NCBI GenBank assembly: GCA_023145965.1
Contig: JAGLDC010000109.1
Span: 1-44,816 of the forward strand
DNA from: a bacterium
Lineage (GTDB): Bacteria > UBP14 > UBA6098
Direction of reading: 5' to 3'
Length of the DNA: 44,816 nucleotides
Program-made: the position numbers and the translations under genes
The notes under the pieces: generated by a model
The model's database searches: none
What the model was told of the DNA's origin: nothing
The model's input: only the letters and a program-made list of their open reading frames with translations
Shown: positions 34,051 to 44,784 of the stretch, piece by piece
How the letters are laid out: each line of letters starts with the position of its first letter
Numbering within the stretch: the first letter of the stretch is position 1

Positions 34051-35736
34051 ATGGCTACACAAAAAAAACAAGTCGGTGAAATACTCATTGAAAAGGGCAT
34101 TATCAGCCTCGAACAACTCCAACTCGCTCTTAAAAGACAACAACAAAAGGGCGGTAAACTCGGGAGATTACTAGTTCGTATGGGTTTCGTTTCGGAGGAT
34201 GATATTAGTCAGGCTATATCTGAACAAATTAATATTCCGCATATTTCCCTTAAGCCAGCAGATATTGATTCAGCTGCAACAAATTATATCCCCGAGGACA
34301 TAGCCCGGAAATATGGTATTATTCCGGTCAACATAGAGGGTTCTCAGTTGATTGTTGCGATGGACGATCCTCTTAACTCAATCGCACTTGATGTATTGAA
34401 ATTTACCTCTGGAATGTATGTTGTCCCTGTGCTTGCGGCTAGATCTCGTATAATGGAATCAATCGAGAGTCTTTATACTCGGAAGAAAATGACCGAAGAT
34501 AGTATCCTTCGCTATGCTGACGACGGCTTGGTTATTCAGGAGGAGAAGGATTTATCTGACCAGAAACTTCGTTATGAGTCTAAGCTCGCAGTGGCGGTCA
34601 AGGCTGTCAATATGATCTTGATTGAGGGAATAAAGAGCAATGCAACCGATGTTCATATTGAAATCGATGGCGATTATTTGCGTGTTCGATATCGTATCGA
34701 CGGATATTTACGCGAAAAATATATATTCCCAGTGGAATATCACAGCGGTATTGTCACACGCATTAAGGTTATGTCTGACCTGGAAATCAGTGAGCGTCTC
34801 GCGCCCCAAGAGGGAAGTTGCCGCATTGAATATGATAAGCACGATGTGGATTTACTGCTTTCAACAATCCCTACAGTCCAAGGGGAGAATGTTGCGATAA
34901 GCATTTTAGTTCAAGAGGTTGAAAAATACGATTTAGCCAAACTTGGTATGACTAAGGACACTTTAGCTGTTGTTCAAAAACACGCCGAAAAGGCTTCGGG
35001 GCTTATTATCGCTACCGGTCCGACCGGAAGCGGTAAAACAACCACAATTTATTCTATCATTCGCTCACTCAATACCATGGGGCGCAAAATAATAACAATC
35101 GAGGATCCGGTGCGATACCGCTTTCCTTTGGTTAATCAAATATCTATCAAACCATCTTCGGGTTTGACGTTCAAAACTGCCCTAAGTTCGGTTTTAAGGC
35201 ATGACCCTGAAATAATATTTATTGAAGAACTCCAGGATTATGACACAACAGAACTTGCTGTGCGTGCAAGCCTTACTGGTAGGCTAATGATGACTACTCT
35301 TCATGTAGCCGATGCCGCAAGTGCTCCGTTTCGTCTGATAAAAATGGGTCTCGACCCATTCCTGCTGGCCGATACTATCGATCTTATTATCGCACAAAGA
35401 TTGGTTAGGAAGCTTTGCCCATTCTGCAAACAAGAAAAGGTTGTTACAATAGGTGGCCGTAATATAAGATCATTCGAAGCCATTGGTTGCCCTCGATGCA
35501 CAGGAGGTTATAAAGGTCAGACTGGCATTTATGAGATTATCCCGGGTGACGTTCTATCGAATGAGTTATTAAAGAAGGAGATCAACGCCGGAATTATTCG
35601 CGAAGCCGCCCGCGAGAAAGGATACAGGACAATGTGGGAAAGTGGCATATATCTTATTGCACAAGGCATCACAAGCCTGGATGAAATACGACGCGCGTTA
35701 CCTACTGATTTTTCAAGATACATTCTAACCGAGTAG
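34051..35736 (+). CDS. PilB/GspE-family secretion or pilus assembly ATPase
   Basis: 561 residues, the family length. An N-terminal MshEN domain (about 5-150, GEILIEKGIISLEQLQLAL, where c-di-GMP can bind in relatives) precedes the N2 and ATPase domains. Walker A GPTGSGKTTT is near 323, the Asp box is ITIEDPVRY, Walker B is EIIFIEELQD, and the His box TLHVADA is present. The usual VGEIRD is changed to IEELQD, keeping the Glu and losing the Arg. A tetracysteine zinc site follows (CPFC, CPRC near 456-475). It powers type IV pili or type II secretion at the inner membrane. No pilC, pilT or pilin gene lies nearby. There is no ribosome binding site before the ATG. Confidence 0.88.
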   Translation: MATQKKQVGEILIEKGIISLEQLQLALKRQQQKGGKLGRLLVRMGFVSEDDISQAISEQINIPHISLKPADIDSAATNYIPEDIARKYGIIPVNIEGSQLIVAMDDPLNSIALDVLKFTSGMYVVPVLAARSRIMESIESLYTRKKMTEDSILRYADDGLVIQEEKDLSDQKLRYESKLAVAVKAVNMILIEGIKSNATDVHIEIDGDYLRVRYRIDGYLREKYIFPVEYHSGIVTRIKVMSDLEISERLAPQEGSCRIEYDKHDVDLLLSTIPTVQGENVAISILVQEVEKYDLAKLGMTKDTLAVVQKHAEKASGLIIATGPTGSGKTTTIYSIIRSLNTMGRKIITIEDPVRYRFPLVNQISIKPSSGLTFKTALSSVLRHDPEIIFIEELQDYDTTELAVRASLTGRLMMTTLHVADAASAPFRLIKMGLDPFLLADTIDLIIAQRLVRKLCPFCKQEKVVTIGGRNIRSFEAIGCPRCTGGYKGQTGIYEIIPGDVLSNELLKKEINAGIIREAAREKGYRTMWESGIYLIAQGITSLDEIRRALPTDFSRYILTE

Positions 35737-35743
35737 TGTCATT

Positions 35744-36196
35744 ATGTCTGTTAAGATTACCAATCGAAAGGCTTATTCGGATTTCGAGTTTGAAGATAAA
35801 TACGAGTCTGGAATAGAGCTTTTAGGACCCGAGGTTAAATCTATACGCTCAGGAAGAATTAGCTTGAAAGAGGCCTATGCTCGCATAATTAAAAACGAGG
35901 TTTGGATTATCGGGATGCATATAACTCCATATGATCACGTTGGTTATATCGAGATAAATTCGCGCCGAAGACGGAAGTTACTCCTTCATAAATATGAAAT
36001 CCGCAGAATAACAAAAAAAGTCGAGCAGGCCGGTTATACTCTCGTTCCACTCGAGCTATATTTCGATGAGAAAAACAGGGTAAAGATTCTTCTAGGGCTG
36101 GGAAAGGGACGGACAAAATACGACAAGAAGCAACATCTTATCGAAAAGCAAAAAATTCGAGAGATCGAGCGAGCGCTTAAAGAGAGAAACAGATAA
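35744..36196 (+). CDS. smpB: SsrA-binding protein SmpB
   Basis: 150 residues, normal length. The family opening (ITNRKAYSDFEFEDKYESGI), the ELLGPEVKSIRSGRISLKEA motif and the basic C-terminal tail (KGRTKYDKKQHLIEKQKI) are clear. SmpB binds tmRNA and takes part in trans-translation rescue of stalled ribosomes. It starts 7 nt after the pilB-like stop and is cotranscribed with it. No tmRNA gene was recognised in the window. A strong bidirectional terminator follows. Confidence 0.97.
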   Translation: MSVKITNRKAYSDFEFEDKYESGIELLGPEVKSIRSGRISLKEAYARIIKNEVWIIGMHITPYDHVGYIEINSRRRRKLLLHKYEIRRITKKVEQAGYTLVPLELYFDEKNRVKILLGLGKGRTKYDKKQHLIEKQKIREIERALKERNR

Positions 36197-36197
36197 A

Positions 36198-36225
36198 AAA
36201 AGGCCGAGTAAAAACTCGGCCTTTT
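36198..36225. terminator. Bidirectional terminator between smpB and the 36232 gene
   Basis: A perfect stem AAGGCCGAGT / ACTCGGCCTT (36200-36209, 36214-36223) has a 4-nt A loop, flanked by an A run on the left and Ts on the right. It serves both converging genes. Confidence 0.93.
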
Positions 36226-36231
36226 AATTAA

Positions 36232-36462
36232 TTATGTTTTTTTCCGAAGCAAATTATTTTCCTCAGATATCTCATCCAATTGTTTCTCAAGTATCTTCTG
36301 TCTATCTGTAGGTTTAGTAATTATATACTTATACATCATTAGCAGAGAGACCATCAGAATCGCACCGGCAATAGTCACATGATAGAATGCCTCGAGATTT
36401 AAGGCGCTCGAAAGTATCATCGCTATTGATAAAATTATTATTGCGAGAGCCCAGAAAAACAT
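36232..36462 (-). CDS. Small membrane protein with C-terminal coiled coil
   Basis: 76 residues. Two membrane helices (about 3-22, FWALAIIILSIAMILSSAL, and 29-49) are followed by a charged helix with heptad character (DRQKILEKQLDEISEENNLL). No family is recognised. Its ATG directly follows the stop codon of the foldase gene upstream (stop and start adjacent), so it is translationally coupled. It may be a small partner of the envelope, but nothing more can be said. Confidence 0.72.
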   Translation of the reverse strand: MFFWALAIIILSIAMILSSALNLEAFYHVTIAGAILMVSLLMMYKYIITKPTDRQKILEKQLDEISEENNLLRKKT

Positions 36463-37374
36463 CTATTCGAATACTTTATCCAAGTTTTCGTAATAAATAG
36501 TAACAATGGCTTTTTTGCGGAGTTCCTTCTTTTTTTGCTCATAAACTTCGTTGAATTTGCGCTGAATAAGTTCCCGTTTTATATCTTCTTTGACCTTTTC
36601 AAAGGCTGTTTTTCCTTCGGGCGTTTTCTCGATGACTTTTGCAGTAATATAGTTATCGCCATGCTGCTTAATAGGGCCGACGATATCACCGACTTCGGCG
36701 TCGTTTAAGACAAGCATCATTTGCATATATGGATCTAAGTTTTCGTCGGAACTGTTTGTCCCATCATTCATTTCACCATTTTCTTCGTTTCTATTTTTAT
36801 ACAGATGCATGTCCTCGATTTGAAATCGAGTGTTTTCGATGTCGTCTTCTTTTATGTTTTTTAACTCCAAAACATCCTCTTTGGCCTTTTCTTCGTTCTC
36901 AGACCAGATCTTTATTACCTTAGCCATTGCAGGTTGACGGAATCGCCCCTCCATATCATATTCTGCGCGAATTTCGTCTTCACTGGGTTGAATAGAAGCC
37001 TTAATTACTTTTTCCTGATAAAAATTAATCAATAAATTCTCTTCAAAATTGGAAACCATTGCCTGAAACTCTGGATCATTATTCAAGTCAGAAGCCTTTG
37101 CTTCTTTGATAATTAGCTTATTATCTATTACTTCATTCAGTATTCTCTCTTTGTCATCATCCATAAGGCCGCCTCGAGAATTACCCTCGTTGGACATCGA
37201 ATTAAACTCCTTGAATCGATAATACATCTCAGGCTGGTAAGATTCAATATCCTTGATAGTTACACTCTGATCGCCAACTTCCGCTACTATATCAGCCGGT
37301 GCATTGCCTTGAGCAAGAATTGTAGCCGAAATAAACGCAATGAAAAGCGCTAAATAGAAATTTCTTTTGTTCAT
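36463..37374 (-). CDS. Exported parvulin-type peptidyl-prolyl isomerase / SurA-like chaperone
   Basis: 303 residues from the ATG at 37374, chosen because AGGAG (37380-37384) lies 5 nt upstream and a signal peptide begins there (NFYLALFIAFISATILAQ). The frame is open 15 codons further upstream without support. Residues about 25-140 form a SurA/PrsA-like helical domain (ADIVAEVGDQSVTIKDIE). The C-terminal part has a parvulin-like end (GDIVGPIKQHGDNYITAKVIE). An acidic insertion (NEENGEMNDGTNSSDEN) interrupts the isomerase domain, so its activity is doubtful. It probably helps fold exported proteins. Promoter at 37404-37432. Confidence 0.8.
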   Translation of the reverse strand: MNKRNFYLALFIAFISATILAQGNAPADIVAEVGDQSVTIKDIESYQPEMYYRFKEFNSMSNEGNSRGGLMDDDKERILNEVIDNKLIIKEAKASDLNNDPEFQAMVSNFEENLLINFYQEKVIKASIQPSEDEIRAEYDMEGRFRQPAMAKVIKIWSENEEKAKEDVLELKNIKEDDIENTRFQIEDMHLYKNRNEENGEMNDGTNSSDENLDPYMQMMLVLNDAEVGDIVGPIKQHGDNYITAKVIEKTPEGKTAFEKVKEDIKRELIQRKFNEVYEQKKKELRKKAIVTIYYENLDKVFE

Positions 37375-37403
37375 TTTGTCTCCTGTTTTTGTGTTTATCT
37401 TTA

Positions 37404-37432
37404 TTAATATGTTATTCAAAACTAAATATCAA
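37404..37432 (-). promoter_or_regulatory. Promoter of the SurA-like gene
   Basis: On the minus strand there is TTGATA (37427-37432), 17 nt, and TATTAA (37404-37409), about 30 nt before the ATG. Confidence 0.55.
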
Positions 37433-37540
37433 TTCCATCTTTTATTATAAACGCGCACTTAGATATATGAAAGTTATTTTTTCTGAAATATAGTTTTCTC
37501 ACAATCGAGATTAAGAACAAACAAAATGACGAAGCATCTA

Positions 37541-37682
37541 GGGGCGTCGAGATCTTTTTTTATTTGAAAGCTCGCTTTCAAATAAAAAAAGATCAGGCGA
37601 GCGGCCAAAACAAAAAAATACTAATATAATATTGGGCTGGCCGCACGCCATTTTGCTCTGTAGGAGCAAAATCCGACGCCCC
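37541..37682. repeat. Mosaic element D: perfect four-way-junction structure
   Basis: The outer stem GGGGCGTCG / CGACGCCCC (37541-37549, 37674-37682) is perfect. It encloses three hairpins: 37551-37570 / 37575-37594 (20 perfect bp, loop CTCG); 37596-37607 / 37638-37649 (11 of 12 bp, AT-rich loop); and 37650-37658 / 37664-37672 (9 perfect bp, 5-nt loop). Only 3 nt in the junction are unpaired. It shares GGGGCGTCG and AAAGCTCGCTTT with F and GGAGCAAAAT with B. It lies downstream of ligA, in the gap 37433-37708. Confidence 0.65.
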
Positions 37683-37708
37683 GAAAATCAGGTTAAAGCG
37701 GAATCGAG

Positions 37709-39941
<2,233 letters not shown>

Positions 39942-40064
39942 AAGCATATTTTTGAAGCAATGTTCTTTAAACAATTAGGTCTATTTATTGAGTTTGTATA
40001 ATACCGATTTCAATCTATTATGATTGAATAATTGCAATGCAGAAAAAATGTTAAAAAATTCTAC

Positions 40065-40093
40065 TTGCAATGAACCTACTTGCGATATATTAT
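40065..40093 (+). promoter_or_regulatory. Promoter of the PpiD-like gene
   Basis: TTGCAA (40065-40070), 17 nt, and TATTAT (40088-40093). The leader is about 43 nt and contains GGAGG (40129-40133). Confidence 0.6.
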
Positions 40094-40142
40094 TACCGTT
40101 TAATGTCAATATCCATCGTTTTGAGGTTGGAGGTTTAGTAAT

Positions 40143-42011
40143 ATGGCTCAATCGGCAGTTCTGAGATTCCTAAGAAAGAGAATGAAAGTGATATTCTGGT
40201 TTACTGCTATCGTTTTCATTGGGCTTGTTATTTTTGGATGGGGCGCAGATATCACAGGAAGGTCTCGCAGAGACCTCGATGCTAACATCGCGGGGAAAGT
40301 GGAAGATTATGAAATTACATACCCGATGTATCGTAACGCCATTCAATCCGAATATGAACAAGCATACCGCGAAGAAAGACCAATCACCGAAGCTGAATCG
40401 GAAATAATCGCCGATAGGACATGGTACACATTGGTTAATAGGTATATTGCTGAAAAGCAGTTCAAGGCTAAGGGCTTTGGAGAACTCACTCCGTCCGAGA
40501 TTTTTGAATCGCTTAGAAGAAATCCTCCCGAAGCCGTTAAAAGGCTCCCTTCTTTTCAACAGGATGGGGTTTTTAGCAAGGAGCTTTTTCAACAGTATTT
40601 GGGAAATCCTCAAGTCGATTGGCTTCCGGTGGAAATGCTTGTTCGCAATAAATTACCATATGACAAACTTCGCCAAATAATCAGCGCAACCTCGTTTGTC
40701 AGCAATGGTGAAGCTATATCCGAATTCGAGTATAAAAACACTCAAGCTGATGTCAGTTTCATCTCTATGGATCCATTCTCAATCGAAGATGTATCCATTG
40801 ACACAAGTTCTGCATCGCTGGAAGCTTATTATACCAAGAATAAGGAAAAATATCGCAGGCAAGAAACGGCTATAGTAAATTATGCCAAACTACCCGTTTA
40901 CCCCTCTCCTAGCGATACAATGGAAGCTAACGCTTTTGCAGAAAGCCTACTTGTTCGAATTCAGGATGGCGAAGATTTCGCATATGTTGCGGAATACTTT
41001 TCCGATGATCCCGGAAGCAAAGAAAATGGTGGCTATTTAGGATGGATTACTCGAGGCCAGATGATACCCGAATTCGAAGAAGCGGTTTTTTCCGCCGATT
41101 CAGGCGAATTAGTTGGTCCGGTTCTCACACAATTCGGCTATCATTTGATCCGTGTCGAAAACAAAGAAGGCGAAGAGGATTCTCTCAGAGTCGACGTGTC
41201 TCACATCCTGCTTACAATCGAACCTTCCCTAGATACTGAAGACTCTGTCACTACGCTCGCAAGAAATATTGTGATTGCAGTTGGAGATAGTGACAATTTT
41301 GCTGAATACGCCGAGGCTCATGGAGTCGATTCCATGGGCATATCAATACCGACTATAGAAAATGGTCCTGTGCCGGGTATAGGCTATTTAGAACGAGCAA
41401 AGACTATGTTGTTCAAGAGCAAAGAGGGTAGCATTGAGAGCTTTGCTGTTCGTTTCAACGAGAGACCAACTGTTGAAGGCTTGACAGTTCTTCAACTGGT
41501 TAAAAGATATTCCGCCGGTATTCCAACATTTGCTGAAATTCACGACGAAATCGCAGCCGATATAGTTAAAGAAACTCGTGAACAAGCCGCTCTCGAATTA
41601 CTTGAAATGGCCAAGGGTTTGATAGATGCTGGCAAAGATATGCCAACCGCCTCCAAAGAAGTCGGAGCTATCTATAATACCACCGGTCTTTTTAGCATGA
41701 ATATGTGGGTGGAGAGTGTCGGTAACGACCCGATTTTTAAGGGACGAGTGTTTGGTCTAGGTCAACAAGGCCGTATCAGCAAAACCTTCCTTGGCCAGGA
41801 CGGAAAGGCCTATATCGTTAAAATCGAACAATTCATACCGGCCAATCCACAAGATTTTGCAAATCTTGCTGTATCAATTAAAAATGAACTTCTCTGGGGA
41901 TACAGACAGGATATTTATGATCGCTGGTTCACAGATCAAAGAGATAAAGCGGAAATTGTCGATAATAGGTTCGCGGAAGAATTCGCTATGCCTTCCGAGG
42001 AAACAGAATAA
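40143..42011 (+). CDS. PpiD-like membrane-anchored peptidyl-prolyl isomerase / chaperone
   Basis: 622 residues, PpiD length. The N-terminus has the basic stretch RFLRKRMKVIFW and one membrane anchor (about 15-33, FTAIVFIGLVIFGWGAD). A SurA_N-like helical chaperone domain follows (about 40-230), then a parvulin domain at about 245-345 (FAYVAEYFSDDPGSKENGGYLGW then VLTQFGYHLIRVEN), well conserved. A second, weaker isomerase-like segment begins near 350 (VDVSHILLTIEPS). It faces the periplasm and assists folding of exported proteins. GGAGG supports the ATG. It is transcribed alone; a terminator follows within the end of rlmB. Confidence 0.88.
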   Translation: MAQSAVLRFLRKRMKVIFWFTAIVFIGLVIFGWGADITGRSRRDLDANIAGKVEDYEITYPMYRNAIQSEYEQAYREERPITEAESEIIADRTWYTLVNRYIAEKQFKAKGFGELTPSEIFESLRRNPPEAVKRLPSFQQDGVFSKELFQQYLGNPQVDWLPVEMLVRNKLPYDKLRQIISATSFVSNGEAISEFEYKNTQADVSFISMDPFSIEDVSIDTSSASLEAYYTKNKEKYRRQETAIVNYAKLPVYPSPSDTMEANAFAESLLVRIQDGEDFAYVAEYFSDDPGSKENGGYLGWITRGQMIPEFEEAVFSADSGELVGPVLTQFGYHLIRVENKEGEEDSLRVDVSHILLTIEPSLDTEDSVTTLARNIVIAVGDSDNFAEYAEAHGVDSMGISIPTIENGPVPGIGYLERAKTMLFKSKEGSIESFAVRFNERPTVEGLTVLQLVKRYSAGIPTFAEIHDEIAADIVKETREQAALELLEMAKGLIDAGKDMPTASKEVGAIYNTTGLFSMNMWVESVGNDPIFKGRVFGLGQQGRISKTFLGQDGKAYIVKIEQFIPANPQDFANLAVSIKNELLWGYRQDIYDRWFTDQRDKAEIVDNRFAEEFAMPSEETE

Positions 42012-42036
42012 TCAAACATAACTCTTTATCACAGAA

Positions 42037-42765
42037 TTATAAGGCCAGCTTAAAGCTGGCCTTTTTTTGTGTTAATTCCCAAAGTATAATCGATGCCGCC
42101 ACAGATACATTAAAACTATCGAAATCCGAGCTCTGCGGAATAGAAACAACTATATCGGAATAGGTTCTTACCTTCTTTCGCAGTCCATCTTCCGATCCCA
42201 TAACAACAAGAAGCTTATTGGAAGGAAGAAAGGAAGCTATCGAAGCCGAATCTTCAGATGGCATATCCGCACAAATGATTTGAAAGCTGCGCTCTCTAAA
42301 AAGATTCAATGTATGCATTAGGGATTCAACCCTCGCTATAGCGATATGCTCGGTGCCTCCAGCACTTGCCTTACAAACAACCGGCGTAATATCCGAGGAA
42401 TTCTTCCTTGGAATAATTATGCCATCTACACCAAAAAGCACAGAGCTGCGAATAATCGCGCCTAAATTTCTAGGATCGGTAATTCCATCCAAAGCGAGAA
42501 TGATACCACTGGAAAGATAGAACAAGGAATCTATACCGACAAATGAATATTTGTCGGCACTAGCAACTATGCCTTGATGGTCGGTTCTTCCAGAAATATC
42601 ATTTATTTCTGCCTTTGATACTATCGATAGAGAGGTTCTATCTATCGATAGATAATTGCGAATTTTTTTATAGGTGGCTTTTGTAGCCCAAACACGATGG
42701 ATACGCCTGAAATTGGCAACCTCGATCACAGCGTTTTTTCCATAAATAAGCTCGGTTTCATTCAT
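42037..42765 (-). CDS. rlmB: TrmH/RlmB-family rRNA (guanosine-2'-O-)-methyltransferase
   Basis: 242 residues, family length. An N-terminal substrate-binding domain (ELIYGKNAVIEVANF opening, DHQGIVAS) precedes the SPOUT knot. All three motifs are present: DPRNLGAIIRSSVLFG, LLVVMGSEDGLRKKV and SFNVSVAASIILWEL. It methylates a ribose in 23S rRNA using SAM; RlmB is the best fit, but a tRNA-acting TrmH relative is possible. The last ten codons encode the terminator hairpin of the convergent PpiD-like gene. It begins 1 nt after the stop of the upstream outer-membrane gene and is cotranscribed with it. Confidence 0.88.
   Translation of the reverse strand: MNETELIYGKNAVIEVANFRRIHRVWATKATYKKIRNYLSIDRTSLSIVSKAEINDISGRTDHQGIVASADKYSFVGIDSLFYLSSGIILALDGITDPRNLGAIIRSSVLFGVDGIIIPRKNSSDITPVVCKASAGGTEHIAIARVESLMHTLNLFRERSFQIICADMPSEDSASIASFLPSNKLLVVMGSEDGLRKKVRTYSDIVVSIPQSSDFDSFNVSVAASIILWELTQKKASFKLAL
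42041..42068 (+). terminator. Terminator of the PpiD-like gene, embedded in rlmB
   Basis: AAGGCCAGCT / AGCTGGCCTT (42041-42050, 42054-42063) with a 3-nt loop leads into seven Ts (42062-42068). On the other strand the same bases encode the end of rlmB (residues KKASFKLAL). Confidence 0.92.
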
Positions 42766-42766
42766 A

Positions 42767-44431
42767 CTATCTCCAATAATATGAGCAAGTTAATCTGAAT
42801 TCAGACAAAGCGTCCTTATCTATTTTATCATATACTGCAAGTCGGTATTCTGCAAGCCATATTATAGGGCCGGAGTTGAAATTACTTCTTAACCTCAATG
42901 CCCAATAACCACTGTTATCGGAATTTATATCTGTTTTAGTGCGTTTCAAAAGGAACCTTATTTCGAACGGTTCAAAACCATTTGAGAATATCTCGACATT
43001 TGTGGATATACCATCGTTAGTCTTCTCGTTCAAGTTTGAACGGCGAAATCTGAAATATCCCGAGGCATTTAAACCAGGAACAAGTGGCCAATACCCAAAA
43101 AACCTCACTGTTTTCTGAAGTCTCTCCCCTGTCGAAAGCGTCCTCTTTTCCCAAGCCAATTCACCTCTTAACCTTTTACCATTATCAGAGCGAAACTGGA
43201 GGGCTGCCTTACTCGCAACACCCCAATCTTCAGTCATAACAGTGCGCCATGCGCTTTGATCAAAATCAAGCGAAATTTTATTCTCTATCTTAGCAGTGAG
43301 CTTAAGTTTCGCTCCCTCCTCCCCCGCTTGCTTGGAATCCATAATTACATCGGATTCGCCCAATTCGATATTTGTTTTGCGGTAATCGGATTCGCCATTA
43401 CCGTGTAGTGGATAGAACTCATCGGAATATTTCCAAGCAGCCACGAGCGAACGAACATTCTCGAATTTCGTAACAACGCTGATATCGGCGCCTATGTTAC
43501 CCGACTCCGAAAAGCCAATTTCATAATCTAAACTGGTTACATCGAAAACAGAATTCCCGAAAACGGAAGCACAGCCTTGTGTAAATACAGGCGCTGTTTC
43601 CAAAGTATTTTGCACTCTTCCAAAAGAATAAATAGCACCGATTTTATGTAATTTCGTCGGCGAAAGACATAGCTTCGAGCCTAAAGCATCTACAATAACC
43701 GAATTATAAACCACTCGACTTAAGACAAAACCGGTCTCAATATTCCCGAATAAACCTTCATATCGCAGGCCATTAAATAGATTATCCACCGGTGTTGATA
43801 GAGAACTCCAGTTTGTATTGTCGCGCCGAGCACCCGGAACATGAAATGCCTTACCCAAAATAAGCCCATTACCAAAACCCTTGCTGAAGCTCCCAAGTGT
43901 TAAAGCACTATTCTTGTATTTTACATCTAAGGTTCGTCTTCTGAAACTGAAACTCTCTTCATCGATAAAACGACACTCCGCTTTAATAATCTCTGTTCCG
44001 ATGTCGATTGTTCCATTTGTAGTCGGTATGTCATTCTCGATAAGCTTCCCATGAGTGTAAATCTTGGCGTTCCCATGGACAGATCGCTTTTCCTCTTCCT
44101 CGAAATATATAAAAGCCTCTATTCGCTCAAAATCAAAGGGAAACCAACGAATAAAAACATCCCGATTTGCATAATATCCAGCATTGCCGCGTGCCTCCTC
44201 AATAGCCTTTACCCATCGTTCATCAACCCCCGGAACAACTAAAAGCGGCGTGAGGTCACTACATACAAGGTTAACTTTGTCTCGCATAAGCTCAAGTAAC
44301 TCATAATATTGTGTGTAGCTTATTTCCTCACGCGAAAGCGCTTCCAAAATATCATCCTCGGAGGTTAAATAATCCCCCGGATCGAAAGCGAAAACCGAAA
44401 ATATAATAAGTAAAAAAACGCTTTTCTTCAT
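42767..44431 (-). CDS. Predicted outer-membrane beta-barrel with N-terminal helix-hairpin-helix-like region
   Basis: 554 residues from the ATG at 44431, where a signal peptide starts (KKSVFLLIIFSVFA); 12 codons of upstream open frame lack support. Residues about 18-85 resemble a helix-hairpin-helix (LTPLLVVPGVDERWVKAIEEA), a feature seen fused to barrels in some FCB proteins. The rest (about 110-554) alternates hydrophobic and polar residues in strand pairs, with many aromatic residues at strand ends (SGYFRFRR, GYWALRLRSNF), and ends with an aromatic residue close to the terminus (SYYWR), as in outer-membrane barrels. The substrate is unknown. It is the first gene of an operon with rlmB. Confidence 0.68.
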   Translation of the reverse strand: MKKSVFLLIIFSVFAFDPGDYLTSEDDILEALSREEISYTQYYELLELMRDKVNLVCSDLTPLLVVPGVDERWVKAIEEARGNAGYYANRDVFIRWFPFDFERIEAFIYFEEEEKRSVHGNAKIYTHGKLIENDIPTTNGTIDIGTEIIKAECRFIDEESFSFRRRTLDVKYKNSALTLGSFSKGFGNGLILGKAFHVPGARRDNTNWSSLSTPVDNLFNGLRYEGLFGNIETGFVLSRVVYNSVIVDALGSKLCLSPTKLHKIGAIYSFGRVQNTLETAPVFTQGCASVFGNSVFDVTSLDYEIGFSESGNIGADISVVTKFENVRSLVAAWKYSDEFYPLHGNGESDYRKTNIELGESDVIMDSKQAGEEGAKLKLTAKIENKISLDFDQSAWRTVMTEDWGVASKAALQFRSDNGKRLRGELAWEKRTLSTGERLQKTVRFFGYWPLVPGLNASGYFRFRRSNLNEKTNDGISTNVEIFSNGFEPFEIRFLLKRTKTDINSDNSGYWALRLRSNFNSGPIIWLAEYRLAVYDKIDKDALSEFRLTCSYYWR

Positions 44432-44511
44432 ATCCGATTGTGTAGCAAACTGAGAATCACAAATCAAGATTATCAGTTATAGACTTGAAAAAAAGGGTAT
44501 TTAATCGTCTT

Positions 44512-44548
44512 AAATTGGGGATATGAAGTGTCAGAAATTGGGGATATG
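44512..44548. repeat. 14-bp direct repeat, period 23
   Basis: AAATTGGGGATATG occurs at 44512-44525 and again at 44535-44548, separated by 9 nt including TGTCA. It could be a pair of regulator-binding sites upstream of the outer-membrane gene or the remnant of a mobile-element end. Confidence 0.5.
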
Positions 44549-44636
44549 GCTGCTTATGTCATGATATAATGATTTTTACACCTTAAGATATCTGAAAAAT
44601 ATCCAGTTTTATAAAATAAAATATATTCCAATCATC

Positions 44637-44784
44637 GGGGCGTCGGGCGTTGCGCATTCAGCCGCAACGCAGATGGCCGGTCGGCCAATAATGTCAGTCC
44701 GGAAACTATATTCCTCTCCGACCGGACAGCAATTTCGATGAACGAGAAAAGCTCGCTTTTCGAGAAGCCAGAAATCCCGACGTC
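44637..44784. repeat. Mosaic multi-hairpin intergenic element F
   Basis: The outer stem CGTCGGG / CCCGACG (44641-44647, 44776-44782) is preceded by GGGG, so the left end GGGGCGTCG matches element D exactly. Inside are GCGTTGCG / CGCAACGC (44647-44670), TGGCC / GGCCA (44674-44687), GTCCGG / CCGGAC (44697-44727) and GAAAAG / CTTTTC with loop CTCG (44746-44761), the last sharing AAAGCTCGCTTT with D. It also shares words with A, B and E. I see no gene from 44432 to the window end. Confidence 0.55.

Noticed and set aside
37551-37594. The 20-bp hairpin of element D as a simple ligA terminator
   Set aside because: It lies more than 100 nt past the stop codon and is nested within a larger closed structure; it may still terminate transcription, but this does not explain the whole element.
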